A DNA stretch of 46,947 nucleotides from Bacillus sp. (in: firmicutes) (GCA_031180405.1 JAPSLU010000014.1:1-46947), one strand, 5' to 3'; positions 16,200 to 26,064 are shown, numbered from the stretch's first letter. Program-made: numbers and translations. The notes: generated by a model from the sequence alone, not told the origin.

Positions 16200-18119
16200 T
16201 CATTTAACGAGAGGTTTTACAGGTAATACGGACTCAATATTTGCTAGCTCATTATCACTTTCATTATAGAAAATAGTAATCGATCCTTGGTCGCTACTAG
16301 TGCGTATTAATCTTCCAATTCCCTGTCTTAGTCTTAATAACATGTAAGGAACATCTACCTCTTTATATGGGTCCTGTTTATCCGATTTTTTCGCTTCAAA
16401 TACTGGGTCATCAGGTGGGTATGGCAATGTCCAGATAATCACATTTGATAGTGATGGTCCTGGTATATCAAGTCCTTCCCAAAGATGGACGGCACAGAGA
16501 ATGGAATGTTCATTCTCCTGAAACTCCTTAACTAAAGAACTAATTTCTTTATCACCTTCAAAAAGAATAGGATAAGAGAAACTTGTCTCAAGCATTTTTT
16601 TCTTAAACCACTTCAATTCCTTAGGTGAACTAAAGAGTATGAGGCCTCTACCTTCTGTTTTCGTTAATTCTTCTATTGTGATCACAAATTTTTCTTCTTG
16701 TTTATCTTCCTTAATTACTTGAATACTCATCTGATCTTCGTAATCAAATGGAGAATCAACAGAAAGTGATAAATACTCTTGAATCCCTAAACTTCCAGCA
16801 ATAAAATCAAAGGATTTATTTTCAGAGAGAGTTGCTGAAGAAAACACAATTGGTATCTTTTTAGAAAAAACTTTCTCTTTTAACACTTCCTCTACTTTAC
16901 GTGGCATAATAACTAAAGTATAGTCATCACCCTTCACCTCTACCCAACTTACTGCATTTGAGTTCTTGTTAAATAATGATAAAGAATATTCCATTTGATC
17001 GATGAATTCTTCTACAATTTTAAGTTCATATTCCCCAATGGTATATAACTCACCTTCAAAAACAAGGGCCTCACTGATTTCAGATAATTTAGTTTGCAAG
17101 TTTTGAGCGGTTTGCTGAAGCTTCCCTTTGCGAGCAATTCGTAAACGGTTTGATCCATCTACTACACTTGTGCAATCTTGTAAATCGTCAAAAAATAAAT
17201 CATTTACTGCAAGTGCATCTTCAACTAAGTAAGCTAATTCTTCCCTAATTTCATTTTGCAATAATCTCTCTAAGAAAACTTGCAATGTACTTTGCTTCAC
17301 TCGATAAGTTAAGGCTTTTTGAGCAGCATATTCTAAAAGATGACCTTCATCAAATACAACACTACTATACTCAGGGAGTAACGGTATTTGGCCCTCACGT
17401 TTACGGGAATCGTATGTCCAAATATGCTCCATAAAGTAATCATGTGAGCAAACAATTATATCCGTTGCTTTTCGATAATAATCCCGAGATAAAGTCAAGC
17501 CACAACGGTGTCTCTGTGAGCATGTAAAGCAGTCCTGAAAGGGATCCCAACCAACATTTTCCCATTCATCATCAGAAAGATGCCCGAACTCCTTTCGATC
17601 ACCATATGCTGAAAACTGCTGCATTCCCGCTTTTTCATGTACAAAATCAGGAAGTGATTGATAAAGGTCTAAGTACTTCTCCTCACCTGATCGTTGTAAA
17701 ACATGGTCAAGTTTATTTAAGCATAGATATTGACTATGTGTCTTACTCAGCCTTACATCCATTTTTAAATCTAGATGCTTGGACAATTTCGCAATATCGC
17801 CTTCTTGTTTCACAAGTTGTTCAATTAATGTTTCATCTGCACAAGCAATGATCGCCGGTTTACCAGTATATCTAGCATAAGATAATGCATAAAGCAGGTA
17901 TACAATTGTTTTTCCTGTTCCAACCCCTGCTTCTGCGAACATAACTTTTTTCTCTTGAAATGCCTTTTCTAGTTGAAAAGCCATAAAGATTTGTTCATCT
18001 CTCAACTCAAAGCCTTTTTCAGGAAGGATATCATAGAAAACATCTCCAATCCAATTGCTTAAGGCTTGGTAAAAGCTCTCATCCTTTGATATGGTAAAAG
18101 GCAAACGTGATGATACCAT
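16200..18119 (-). CDS. ypvA: DinG/XPD-family ATP-dependent helicase YpvA
   Basis: A 639-residue superfamily 2 helicase of the XPD/DinG class. Walker A is AEAGVGTGKT (residues 62-71), Walker B is the DEGH of VVFDEGH, and the C-terminal domain has AVHLWEGLDIPG and RQGIGRLIR. Between the Walker boxes a C-x(n)-C-x2-C-x5-C set (CLNKL..., CFTCSQRHRC) looks like the iron-sulfur ligands of XPD and E. coli DinG. The start is the second ATG (18117-18119), seven nt after GGAGGT; the first ATG overlaps that site. It probably unwinds forked or RNA-containing duplexes in repair; direct evidence for YpvA is scarce. Confidence 0.93.
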   Translation of the reverse strand: MVSSRLPFTISKDESFYQALSNWIGDVFYDILPEKGFELRDEQIFMAFQLEKAFQEKKVMFAEAGVGTGKTIVYLLYALSYARYTGKPAIIACADETLIEQLVKQEGDIAKLSKHLDLKMDVRLSKTHSQYLCLNKLDHVLQRSGEEKYLDLYQSLPDFVHEKAGMQQFSAYGDRKEFGHLSDDEWENVGWDPFQDCFTCSQRHRCGLTLSRDYYRKATDIIVCSHDYFMEHIWTYDSRKREGQIPLLPEYSSVVFDEGHLLEYAAQKALTYRVKQSTLQVFLERLLQNEIREELAYLVEDALAVNDLFFDDLQDCTSVVDGSNRLRIARKGKLQQTAQNLQTKLSEISEALVFEGELYTIGEYELKIVEEFIDQMEYSLSLFNKNSNAVSWVEVKGDDYTLVIMPRKVEEVLKEKVFSKKIPIVFSSATLSENKSFDFIAGSLGIQEYLSLSVDSPFDYEDQMSIQVIKEDKQEEKFVITIEELTKTEGRGLILFSSPKELKWFKKKMLETSFSYPILFEGDKEISSLVKEFQENEHSILCAVHLWEGLDIPGPSLSNVIIWTLPYPPDDPVFEAKKSDKQDPYKEVDVPYMLLRLRQGIGRLIRTSSDQGSITIFYNESDNELANIESVLPVKPLVK

Positions 18120-18269
18120 ATACGCTACCTCCATACTTATATATTTTCAATTTTATCGCAAATAATAATTATCATATTAGATAGTTAAAAAGTCAATCAA
18201 TTTATATTTATATAAAAGAATCAAGAACTAAACGATTACACCCAGTTTAACCGCCTTTTTTACGTAATC

Positions 18270-18297
18270 AAAAAAAAGAGGCAGCCACCAAGGCTAC
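18270..18297 (-). terminator. Terminator of the 68-residue gene
   Basis: GTAGCC, loop TTGGT, GGCTGC, then CTCTTTTTTTT on the minus strand, 5 nt after the stop at 18302. Confidence 0.75.
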
Positions 18298-18301
18298 ACA
18301 T

Positions 18302-18508
18302 TTAGAAATCTTTATTCTGATCAAACATCGTTTCAATAATTAACTGATGATCTATTGACGTGACGTATGATAAAGCCCGAATCATATCTTCTTTAGCTTG
18401 ACCAATTTGAAGAACAGCATGTGAATCACTTCCAACTGTGTCCTCTAAAGATTTTTTGGTCGATAAAAGTGCTTTGTTTATGAGTTGAAACTCATGATTT
18501 TCAAACAA
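18302..18508 (-). CDS. Small helical protein at the yptA position
   Basis: A 68-residue soluble, mostly helical protein (FENHEFQLINKALLSTKKSLEDT, then QIGQAKEDMIRALSYVTS). I do not recognise the family; it occupies the place of yptA, a small gene between ypvA and ypsC in B. subtilis, but I cannot confirm identity. The start is a TTG (18506-18508) after GAGGAGGGGAAGGAG, with no in-frame ATG nearby. It has its own terminator. Function unknown. Confidence 0.6.
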   Translation of the reverse strand: MFENHEFQLINKALLSTKKSLEDTVGSDSHAVLQIGQAKEDMIRALSYVTSIDHQLIIETMFDQNKDF

Positions 18509-18717
18509 ATCTCCTTCCCCTCCTCTTTAGGGAAATAATATGGATAAATTATATATAATCCAAAAAAGTATATTTATTCCATATTTATTTTTTCTTGTTA
18601 ACATGACTAGTTTTAACAAAAAGGATATTGATTATTCGTATGGAACATGTGGGAACAAAACTATAAAGAAAAACATTTATGGAATGAGGATGTTGTAAAC
18701 GTAAATCTTTACTATAG

Positions 18718-18747
18718 AAAAAAACCGAAGGTTCCTCTTCGGTTTTC
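18718..18747 (-). terminator. Terminator of the 59-residue gene
   Basis: ACCGAAG, loop, CTTCGGT with T-runs on both sides, 12 nt after the stop at 18759. The 18540-18717 stretch beyond it shows no gene. Confidence 0.8.
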
Positions 18748-18758
18748 TCGCTTGAAAC

Positions 18759-18938
18759 TTACGCTTCTACTTTTTTAAATCCTTGCTCTAGTAATTCGCT
18801 CGTTAAATTCTCAGGAGTGACAATATAATATGTATTCCCTTCGTCATTTGTAATAATCACTTCTGTAGGACTAGCGTCTACTTGAGCTGCTTCTAAAGCA
18901 AAATATTTCGGACCTAGTAATTCTGATAATGATGACAA
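18759..18938 (-). CDS. Hypothetical protein, 59 residues
   Basis: A 59-residue acidic protein: a short helix (SSLSELLGPKYFALEAAQ), then a beta-hairpin-like section (SPTEVIITNDEGNTYYIVTPEN) and a final helix. Not recognised. The start chosen is TTG (18936-18938), eight nt after AGGAGG; the frame extends to an upstream GTG that lies inside that binding site. It is followed by a clear terminator and preceded 72 nt upstream by ypsC's end, so it is an independent small gene. Confidence 0.65.
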   Translation of the reverse strand: MSSLSELLGPKYFALEAAQVDASPTEVIITNDEGNTYYIVTPENLTSELLEQGFKKVEA

Positions 18939-19009
18939 GTCGCCCACCTCCTTTTTACTAGTATAACAGTCCCTTCTCTTATCTTGTATTTCTTTTGTAG
19001 TGACAAGTT

Positions 19010-20152
19010 TTATTTATTTCTAGGAGGTCGAACACTAGACCAATATTGGTAATAATCTGTTTTAATAAATCCATTGAAAAGCTTTCGTTTCTTTGTAGCA
19101 GGCTTTCCGTAAAATTGTTCAAATCCTTCATGTGAAGTAAGCATATAGATACTCCAAGTATCCAGGTTAGAGAACGCCTGTCCCATTTCTTTATACATTT
19201 GCTCTACTTCTCTCTTTTCTCCTAGGCGTTCACCATAAGGAGGATTACCGACGATAACACCAAATTCTTTTGATGTCGTAAAGTCCTTAACTTGCATTTG
19301 CTTAAATGAAATAATATCACCAAATCCCGCTTCTTCAGCATTCCCTTTTGCAATATTCACCATTCGATGGTCGATATCAGTACCTAAAATATCCATAGGT
19401 TGATCATAGTTTGCCTTATCTTCAACCTCTTGTCTTGCCAAATCCCACTTATCTTTCCCGATCCAGCCCCAGGCTTCAGAAGCAAATTCACGATTAAATC
19501 CAGGAGCAATATTTTGCCCGATAAGTGCCGCTTCAATCGGTATAGTACCGGAGCCACAAAAAGGATCGACAAACGGTCTGTCTGGAGTCCATCTTGTGAG
19601 TAAAACTAGGGCAGCAGCAAGAGTTTCTTTTATAGGAGCACCGCCTTGCTCAATTCGAAAACCTCGTTTATGTAAACCAGTACCACTAGCATCAAGTGTA
19701 ATTGTTGCAATATCTTTTAATAATGCAACCTCTATACGATATAAAGGGCCGTCTTCTTTAAACCAGTCTGTTGTTTTGTAGTGAGATTTTAATTTTTCTA
19801 CAACTGCCTTTTTAACAATTCCTTGGCAATCAGGGACACTAGCTAACATTGATTTAACAGATTTCCCGATAACCGGAAACTCTGCATTTTCAGGAAGATA
19901 ATCGCCCCAATTCAATGCTTTTGTTTTTTCAAAGAGCTCATCAAACGTTTTTGCCGAAAATTCACCGACCTTAATTTTAATTCGATCTGCTGTACGTAGC
20001 CATAAATTCGAACGACAAATTGCTAACTCATCTGCTTCAAATGTTACCTTCCCGTTTTCAATTTCACAGTCATATCCTAAATCCTTTACCTCTTTACCGA
20101 CAATTGCTTCCAATCCCATTGCTGAGGTTGCTATTAACGTTAATTTTTTCAT
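19010..20152 (-). CDS. ypsC: THUMP-domain rRNA methyltransferase YpsC (RlmL-type)
   Basis: A 380-residue SAM-dependent RNA guanine-N2 methyltransferase. The N-terminal ~150 residues form the THUMP region (EAIVGKEVKDLGYDCEIENG), then the Rossmann domain with DPFCGSGTIPIEAAL (about residues 196-210) and the catalytic NPPYGERLG (about 302-310), the N/D-PP-Y signature of N2-guanine enzymes. By homology it acts on 23S rRNA, as the N-terminal half of E. coli RlmL does. ATG follows AAGGGTAGGG. Located upstream of rnpB-gpsB as in B. subtilis. Confidence 0.93.
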   Translation of the reverse strand: MKKLTLIATSAMGLEAIVGKEVKDLGYDCEIENGKVTFEADELAICRSNLWLRTADRIKIKVGEFSAKTFDELFEKTKALNWGDYLPENAEFPVIGKSVKSMLASVPDCQGIVKKAVVEKLKSHYKTTDWFKEDGPLYRIEVALLKDIATITLDASGTGLHKRGFRIEQGGAPIKETLAAALVLLTRWTPDRPFVDPFCGSGTIPIEAALIGQNIAPGFNREFASEAWGWIGKDKWDLARQEVEDKANYDQPMDILGTDIDHRMVNIAKGNAEEAGFGDIISFKQMQVKDFTTSKEFGVIVGNPPYGERLGEKREVEQMYKEMGQAFSNLDTWSIYMLTSHEGFEQFYGKPATKKRKLFNGFIKTDYYQYWSSVRPPRNK

Positions 20153-20312
20153 TTCAAACCCTACCCTTATGTACCTATTTATTACATTCCTTTATATATC
20201 CTCGACCATATTCTTTATTTGTATCCATGAATAACCAGTATTATTATTATTATAATTAGTGCGTTGAAGTTGGATATTGTGTGCTTCAAGGATTTTATAA
20301 ATTCCTAATCAA

Positions 20313-20341
20313 ATAAAAAGGAGCTGATTTTCATCAGCCCC
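20313..20341 (-). terminator. Terminator of rnpB
   Basis: GGGGCTGAT, loop GAAA, ATCAGCTCC, then TTTTTA on the minus strand, about 20 nt past the RNase P RNA 3' end. Confidence 0.9.
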
Positions 20342-20362
20342 TGTTGTTTATCAAATGATACT

Positions 20363-20774
20363 GATTTCTAATAACGTTCGATAAGCCATGTTTTGTTCCA
20401 TTGTACTACAAACGGCCTTGCCTCGTACTCAGGTGGTAATCATCTATCTACAAAAGTTAGAATACTTTTGTCCTTCTCTTCGTTCGATTCCTCCAAGAAG
20501 GTGCCCCTACCATAATTTGGGTTTCTCGCTCGTGGGGTTTACCTCGTTCCACTCTTACAATTTCTCGTAAGACTTCGTCACTGTGGCACTTTCAAGGTAG
20601 TCAAGCCATATCCATACAGGACTTAGGCTTTTTCCCTGCCGTCAACCAAGAATCTTGGCTGCCCTAGCTTATGAATTCGCTAGGCACGAACACTACGGGC
20701 ATCTCAGCACCGTGCGAGCATGGACTTTCCTCTACAATCCTTAAGACTGCAGCGATTACCTGAACGTTATTAAC
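20363..20774 (-). ncRNA. rnpB: RNase P RNA, Bacillus (B) type
   Basis: About 412 nt on the minus strand. The catalytic RNA matures tRNA 5' ends. The 5' strand TAATAACGTTC pairs perfectly with GAACGTTATTA at the 3' end (P1). Conserved segments follow in order: GAGGAAAGTCCATGCTCGCA, GGTGCTGAGATGCCCG, AAGTGCCACAGTGACGAAG, GGTAAACCCC, and close to the end GATTACCACCTGAGTACGAG and ATGGAACAAAACATGGCTTA. It lies between gpsB and ypsC, its place in B. subtilis. Ends are accurate to a few bases. Confidence 0.97.
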
Positions 20775-20788
20775 GAAACAGTATAGTT

Positions 20789-20817
20789 AGTATACCTAAT
20801 TATTGAACAGAAAACAA
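20789..20817 (-). promoter_or_regulatory. Candidate sigma-A promoter of rnpB
   Basis: On the minus strand TTGTTT (20812-20817), a 17-nt spacer and TATACT (20789-20794), ending 14 nt before the mature 5' end. A second TATACT lies 10 nt further downstream, which would put the start at the mature end. Confidence 0.6.
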
Positions 20818-20835
20818 GTGGAAATAATTAGGTTA

Positions 20836-21135
20836 TCAATCGTATAACTTACTACCAAATACATGTTTCTCTAAATTAGATAATCGTTTTAGAATATCAA
20901 AGTTTGTTGTGTTTGTTTGAACTGGTGTTTGCTTTTTATATGTATCATCTAGCTGCTTTTTCAAGCGTAAATTCTCTTGCTGTAAATCTTCATATTCCTG
21001 ATGAAAAGTTTCATAATCCTTAATGATGAGATCTAGAAATTTGTCTACCTCTTCTTGTTTATACCCTCTAACACCAGATTTAAATTCTTTTTCTAAAATT
21101 TCTTTTGCAGTTAATTTCATTTTATCGGCAAGCAT
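20836..21135 (-). CDS. gpsB: Cell-division protein GpsB
   Basis: A 99-residue DivIVA-like coiled-coil protein that shuttles PBP1 (PonA) between septum and side wall during the cell cycle. The N-terminal membrane/partner domain ([20 protein letters not shown], then [15 protein letters not shown]) and the C-terminal trimerisation motif ([20 protein letters not shown]) are nearly identical to B. subtilis GpsB. The start is ATG 21133-21135, seven nt after GAGGTG; the frame opens three codons earlier at a GTG inside that site. PonA, its partner, is encoded in the same window. Confidence 0.97.
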   Translation of the reverse strand: MLADKMKLTAKEILEKEFKSGVRGYKQEEVDKFLDLIIKDYETFHQEYEDLQQENLRLKKQLDDTYKKQTPVQTNTTNFDILKRLSNLEKHVFGSKLYD

Positions 21136-21236
21136 ATCTTTCACCTCATTATAGCGAAGTCATCAACCTATATTTTTTCAGAAATTATGTTTTTTGTCAA
21201 TTTCATTATAACGCAATCTAGTAAAATGAATATGAT

Positions 21237-21797
21237 TTACCAAAAATCGGAATTTTTCATTGATTCTTCTTCAACAATAACTTGGAGATCTGAAAAATTG
21301 ATTGTACTAATTATATAAGCCGTTGACTGTTGCTTTTTCCTCGCTGTTTCTAGCAAGTACTTGGCTGATCCCTCTTTCTCTTCATCATAGACAAGCAATA
21401 AGCCATCACTTTTTTCTATTAGGAATTGATTTTTCTGTTTAAATTGTAGAGGGCTTTCATATTCTCTTTTCGTAATACTATCCACAAAGTCTGCTTGTGA
21501 AACGATAAAATCATAATAATCTTGATTGCTTTCATTCCATTTAGATTCTTGGTTTAAAAACGGTGTAAGAACAGCAATTTTTAGGTCTGGATACTGTATC
21601 TGTAGATTATAAACAACTTCAGCAGCCCATAATTCAACACCCATTTGCCCACTTATCATAACCCATTCTAGTCCTTCATCTAAAAAACCAAGCAATGATT
21701 TTTCAACTGCTTTTTTTATAAATTGAACAGCTTCATCATCATTTTTAAAAATCCCTAATTCATGTGATTTATACCCAGAAATCGCTAATACCTTCAT
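21237..21797 (-). CDS. ypsA: YpsA, SLOG-superfamily protein (DUF1273)
   Basis: A 186-residue Rossmann-like protein of the SLOG superfamily, which is thought to bind nucleotide ligands. Visible are [15 protein letters not shown] at the start, the glycine-rich [15 protein letters not shown] (residues about 46-60, the ligand loop) and the second half with [21 protein letters not shown]. In B. subtilis YpsA inhibits FtsZ-based division. ATG opens [10 protein letters not shown]. It lies between gpsB and cotD, as in B. subtilis, with gpsB downstream. Confidence 0.93.
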   Translation of the reverse strand: MKVLAISGYKSHELGIFKNDDEAVQFIKKAVEKSLLGFLDEGLEWVMISGQMGVELWAAEVVYNLQIQYPDLKIAVLTPFLNQESKWNESNQDYYDFIVSQADFVDSITKREYESPLQFKQKNQFLIEKSDGLLLVYDEEKEGSAKYLLETARKKQQSTAYIISTINFSDLQVIVEEESMKNSDFW

Positions 21798-21905
21798 TCA
21801 ATTCACCTTACCATTATACGATTACTTTTTTTCATTATACCGAAGTTTTTTGTCGAATGATAATAGTAGATAAATCATCAACTTATTTTGATCAAACTAT
21901 TATAC

Positions 21906-21932
21906 AGAAAGGAGCTGAATCAGCTCCTTTCT
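21906..21932 (-). terminator. Terminator of cotD
   Basis: A near-perfect palindrome, AGAAAGGAGCTGA followed by TCAGCTCCTTTCT, starting 6 nt after the cotD stop. The T-run is interrupted (CTTTCTGTATAAT). Confidence 0.65.
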
Positions 21933-21937
21933 CATTA

Positions 21938-22213
21938 TTATCTAAAGAATGAACCTGGACCGAAACCTGGTCGTGGAATTGGGCCTGGGCCAAAACCCGG
22001 TGTTGGGCCATACACATTAAAATGTTGGTGTGTTACCTCATTTTGAACGGATTGAGTTTGCGGGAAATAGTGTTGGTGCTTAAAGAATTCATGGTTCACA
22101 GTTGTTGTGTGTTGCGGATGAATGTGTGGTACGATCGTTTCAGAATAATTATTGTTAACACAACATTTTGTTGGGTGTACGATTGGTGCCATTATTTTTG
22201 GTTTACAATACAT
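21938..22213 (-). CDS. cotD: Inner spore coat protein CotD
   Basis: A 91-residue His-, Pro- and Gly-rich coat protein. The CotD core is clear: MAPIVHPTKCCVNN, then ETIVPHIHPQHTTTVNHEF and HQHYFPQT, ending with a Gly-Pro-Phe repeat tail (GFGPGPIPRPGFGPGSFF) absent from the shorter B. subtilis protein, which ends in cysteines instead. The start is ATG 22211-22213, after AAAGGAG; the longer frame has nine extra residues covering the binding site. CotD is made in the mother cell late in sporulation; no unambiguous sigma-K promoter stood out upstream. Confidence 0.9.
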   Translation of the reverse strand: MYCKPKIMAPIVHPTKCCVNNNYSETIVPHIHPQHTTTVNHEFFKHQHYFPQTQSVQNEVTHQHFNVYGPTPGFGPGPIPRPGFGPGSFFR

Positions 22214-22538
22214 GTAGATTCTCCTTTCATCTTTTATCATAGCTTACACTTTCAGCCTATGATGAAAGGTACATACATGTACTAATGCAATAACCTAATT
22301 TTTATAGAAACGTAAAAAAGTTATCTTTAAAGTTAGTAAAAATGACAATTGTTAATAAAATTACGATGAAAAATAAGTATAATATACTTTTATACACTGA
22401 TACTCTTCTCCCTTAAAAAAAATGAATTACAGTCCCTTATTTTACATCGTTCCCTATAAACCTACAATTCTTATTTACATCATTCGCAAAAATTCTTCAT
22501 TTTGTCAAAATGTTGGCGAAATTACTCATTTTCTGCGC
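22214..22538. other. Intergenic stretch between cotD and mrfB
   Basis: 325 bases that should hold the cotD promoter and the end of the mrfAB unit. No gene, tRNA or clear terminator is seen. A plus-strand TATAAT (about 22379) without a partner -35 and AT-rich sequence are the only things noticed. Confidence 0.5.
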
Positions 22539-23789
22539 TTACCCGGGCAATATTTTTATCATTTTTCTCTTTATTCTTTCTTTCCTTTTTTCAATTTCAT
22601 CATTCTCTATCGTAAACTTTAGTTCACCATTTTCTATTAAGATTTGTGACATCATTTCTGTATACTCTAACGCCTTCACTAAATTTTTCTCCTTATGCTC
22701 ATAAAATTTCGCTAGTTCCATTAGAGTTTTTAATACTATTTCTATCTTTGTAGAATCCTTTATAATCTCTTCCCAAAGAATTAGTGCTAGTTTCAAATCT
22801 TTTTGTTTTTTATACAAAAGGGATAAAGCAAATTTTGCTTCAGGTCCTTGAGATGTTCTTTTCTTTACAAAGGATGAGTATGCATGAAGTGCAGATTCAT
22901 TATCGCCAACATATTCAAGCCATCTTGCAATCTCAAAGTGCTCTGTGTTATTTGTTTCACTATTAATGTTTAGTAATTTAGTAGAAAGATGAATATATAA
23001 GGTGATAAGAGATAAAACATCGATCTCATTGTGCTTTAATACCCCCATAATGATCTCTGGTTGCTGTTGTTTAACAAATTCAAAGTAGATCATCGGTGCT
23101 AAAAATCCTGGGATATCATTTTCACGGTGAATACCTAAAATCTCACTTTCAACTTTAGAAAGCCTTACTGATTCTAAATCTTTTTTCCAGAGTCTACGTG
23201 CCGCGTGGAATAAATCAAAATGTCCAAATGGTGGAAGACTGGGTACTTGCTCCCGAATTAAAGTATGACGAGTTTTTACCTGTGGCCAATCAAATGCTTT
23301 TCCATTATAGGTAACAAGAGTTGTACTATTAATCCCCTCTAAAAAGCTTTGGTAAAGTGCAACTTCATTTCCTGGTTTCGGCAGTAGATATTGTTTCACA
23401 ATTACACGATCATCTAAGAATTGAGCCTGCCCTAATAGAAATATCGTATTACCTGTTCCTCCACCTAGTCCTGTGGTTTCTGTATCAAAGAAAAACAAGT
23501 CACTTGGTTGATGGTTTTTTGAAGAAAGAGGATGGTGGAGCTCACTTTTATTCCATTTTGCAACGACCTCTTTAAACTCACCCAATTTATAATGACCGTG
23601 TTGGTAATCAAGTGGATAGACTATTTCTCTAATTAAGCAATATTGTCCATCATACGAATAGACAGAGGTATGATATTCCTCCTCCCAAAGCTTCAGCAAG
23701 GGATCTTGAGGTGTAAATTGAGAAACTACCTCTTTTTCCTCTCGTATCACATGTTTTTTTAATCTGTTTAGTTTATTTTTTAATGACAT
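22539..23789 (-). CDS. mrfB: Mitomycin repair exonuclease MrfB (YprB)
   Basis: A 416-residue metal-dependent 3'-5' exonuclease of the RNase H-like DEDDh class, with C-terminal TPR-like helices (residues about 300-400, ALHAYSSFVKKR..., ALILWEEIIKDS). Exo I is FFFDTETTGLGGG (D102, E104); Exo II is LVTYNGKAFDWPQ; Exo III has HNEIDVLSLITLY. In B. subtilis MrfA and MrfB form an excision pathway for mitomycin C monoadducts, separate from UvrABC. The start is ATG 23787-23789, nine nt after AAGGG, overlapping the mrfA end by 17 nt; the first ATG of the frame abuts the site. Confidence 0.93.
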   Translation of the reverse strand: MSLKNKLNRLKKHVIREEKEVVSQFTPQDPLLKLWEEEYHTSVYSYDGQYCLIREIVYPLDYQHGHYKLGEFKEVVAKWNKSELHHPLSSKNHQPSDLFFFDTETTGLGGGTGNTIFLLGQAQFLDDRVIVKQYLLPKPGNEVALYQSFLEGINSTTLVTYNGKAFDWPQVKTRHTLIREQVPSLPPFGHFDLFHAARRLWKKDLESVRLSKVESEILGIHRENDIPGFLAPMIYFEFVKQQQPEIIMGVLKHNEIDVLSLITLYIHLSTKLLNINSETNNTEHFEIARWLEYVGDNESALHAYSSFVKKRTSQGPEAKFALSLLYKKQKDLKLALILWEEIIKDSTKIEIVLKTLMELAKFYEHKEKNLVKALEYTEMMSQILIENGELKFTIENDEIEKRKERIKRKMIKILPG

Positions 23790-26064
23790 TTGCTTCATCC
23801 CTTAATTTACTTAAAAGAAAATATGCATCTTTTTTCATGGACTCAGATGATCCTTCAACTCCAATACATGATGGACATCCAGCATAGCATGGGCAAAGAT
23901 CTATCAGCCTCAATGCCTCAGAAATTACAGGTTTCATGGTTTCGTAAATTTTCTTAGATAGCCCTACCCCACCTGGATAACGGTCGTATAAAAATATAGT
24001 CGGTTTGCTGTTATGAATTGCTTTTATTTGAGCAATCACATGTAGGTCAGATGGATCACACATCACTTTTAATGGTGCAACATGCTGAAGTACATGTGCT
24101 GCACATATTAATGATTCCTCTAATCGCTTTTCACTCATGTTTTCTATAATGCTACTATGTAAGCTCATCCAAGCTGAGTTTGTATGAAGTTCTTCTTCTG
24201 GCAAGTGAATAGGTCCTGAACCTATGTTTTCATGTGTGTCAAATTTTATTTTTTTAAAGATTGTCGCCATTGCCTGAACTGTTACGTCTCCATAGCCGAA
24301 ATCTACATGGTTCATATTAAGTGTTAAATCTTCTTCTAGAACTCTCAGTTGTACTGCCAGATTTGCATCTGTAAAATAATCAACATCTACCTCTCTGACA
24401 AATGCTTTCTTTTCTTCCCAGTCTAGCTTTTCAACTTGAAACTGAACACCCTGGTGCAAATATATTGCTTCGTCATGAAGTAAAGTCATCGCACTAAAAC
24501 GATCCATTTCACCTATAACTTTTACATTTGCCACATCCGATTGATCAATAATAATAACATTTTCTTGGGAAGCAGATCGCAGGCTGATATTGTGGGCAGG
24601 GAATGAATCATTCATCCAGTGATATGTTTCATTGTTAAAATACAACACTCGTTCCTCTGCTAAAAATTGGAGAATATCTTCTAACTCTAGCCCATCAAAT
24701 GTATCTCCTTTTCGAAACGGTAATTCAAATGCAGCGCACTTTAAATGGTCAACTAATACAACTAAATTATCAGGATTAATAATAGCTGTTTCGGGATTTT
24801 GTTCAAAGAAATAACGAGGATTCTGAATGATATATTGATCGAGTGGACTTGAGCTTGCCACCATTAAAATAACAGCTTCCCCTTGTCTTCTCCCAGCCCT
24901 CCCTGCTTGTTGCCATGCACTTGCAATCGTTCCAGGGTATCCGGTCATAATACAGACCTGTAGACTTCCTATATCCACCCCTAATTCAAGGGCATTGGTA
25001 CTGACCACTCCTAATACCTCTCCATTACGAAGTCCCTTTTCAATTTCTCTGCGCTGTTGTGGTAAATAACCGCCACGGTAACCTCGGATTGATTTTTTTG
25101 TTAGCTCGTTTTTTATTAATTCTTGTAAATACGTTAATATTATTTCAACTCGGACACGGCTACGTGCAAACACAATCGTTTGAATTTTATTTTTCAAAAA
25201 TTCTCCTGCTAACCGTCTCACCTCTAGTGTTGCACTTCTTCTAATATTAAGAGGTTTATTAACAATAGGTGGATTATAAAAGATAAAATGTTTCTTACTA
25301 GCTGGTGCTCCGTTTTTTGAAATAAGTTTCATATTCGTTCCTGTTAGTGTTTGAGCTAATTCTTGTGGGTTGGCAATTGTAGCGGATGTACAAATAAACT
25401 GAGGGTTACTACCATAAAATTGACAAATCCGTTTAAGACGACGTATAACGTTTGCCACATGACTACCAAAAATCCCTCTATATATATGAAGCTCATCAAT
25501 AACGATATATTTTAGATTTTCAAATAATGATACCCATTTCGTATGATGAGGCAAAATAGCAGAATGGAGCATATCAGGATTCGTAATGACAATATGACCT
25601 GCTTTTCTAACTTTCTGCCTTATTGCAGGTGAAGTATCTCCATCATATGTATATGAATTTAATTGTACACCCATTTCTTCGATGATTTCATTCAACTCAG
25701 ATTTTTGGTCCTGAGCTAATGCCTTGGTAGGAAACAAATATAGTGCTCTGCTGTTTTCATCTTTAATGATCTTTTGTAACACTGGTAGATTATAACAGAG
25801 AGTTTTCCCCGAGGCCGTAGGTGTTACCGCAACAAAGTTTTCACCTTGTCCTGCCAATCGAAATGCTTCGTTCTGATGTGAATATAATTGTGAGATCCCT
25901 CGTTTTTCTAATGCTGAACTTATGCGTTGATCTAAATCATTTGGAAGGTTTACTAGTTCGGCTTCTTTAGCTGGAATTGTATGCCAATGAACAATTTGTT
26001 CTTTATAATCATGATTATTTTTTAGTAATTGGAGAATGCTTTCTAATGATTTTCTAAATTCCAT
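23773..26064 (-). CDS. mrfA: Mitomycin repair helicase MrfA (YprA)
   Basis: A 763-residue DExH helicase of the DUF1998/Hrq1-like class. Motif I is VTPTASGKTLC (residues 80-90), motif II VIDELHIYRG, motif III TSATIANP, motif VI QQAGRAGRRQGEA, and the C-terminal DUF1998 domain ends in the zinc cysteines CPCYAGCPSCIG. It works with MrfB on mitomycin-type DNA damage. Start ATG opens MEFRKSLESILQLL. Its 3' end overlaps mrfB, so the two proteins are made in a coupled way. Confidence 0.94.
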   Translation of the reverse strand: MEFRKSLESILQLLKNNHDYKEQIVHWHTIPAKEAELVNLPNDLDQRISSALEKRGISQLYSHQNEAFRLAGQGENFVAVTPTASGKTLCYNLPVLQKIIKDENSRALYLFPTKALAQDQKSELNEIIEEMGVQLNSYTYDGDTSPAIRQKVRKAGHIVITNPDMLHSAILPHHTKWVSLFENLKYIVIDELHIYRGIFGSHVANVIRRLKRICQFYGSNPQFICTSATIANPQELAQTLTGTNMKLISKNGAPASKKHFIFYNPPIVNKPLNIRRSATLEVRRLAGEFLKNKIQTIVFARSRVRVEIILTYLQELIKNELTKKSIRGYRGGYLPQQRREIEKGLRNGEVLGVVSTNALELGVDIGSLQVCIMTGYPGTIASAWQQAGRAGRRQGEAVILMVASSSPLDQYIIQNPRYFFEQNPETAIINPDNLVVLVDHLKCAAFELPFRKGDTFDGLELEDILQFLAEERVLYFNNETYHWMNDSFPAHNISLRSASQENVIIIDQSDVANVKVIGEMDRFSAMTLLHDEAIYLHQGVQFQVEKLDWEEKKAFVREVDVDYFTDANLAVQLRVLEEDLTLNMNHVDFGYGDVTVQAMATIFKKIKFDTHENIGSGPIHLPEEELHTNSAWMSLHSSIIENMSEKRLEESLICAAHVLQHVAPLKVMCDPSDLHVIAQIKAIHNSKPTIFLYDRYPGGVGLSKKIYETMKPVISEALRLIDLCPCYAGCPSCIGVEGSSESMKKDAYFLLSKLRDEANVIKK

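Noticed and set aside
18602-18699. 31-codon plus-strand ATG frame between two small minus-strand genes
   Set aside because: No ribosome binding site, no recognisable product and no terminator; treated as chance.
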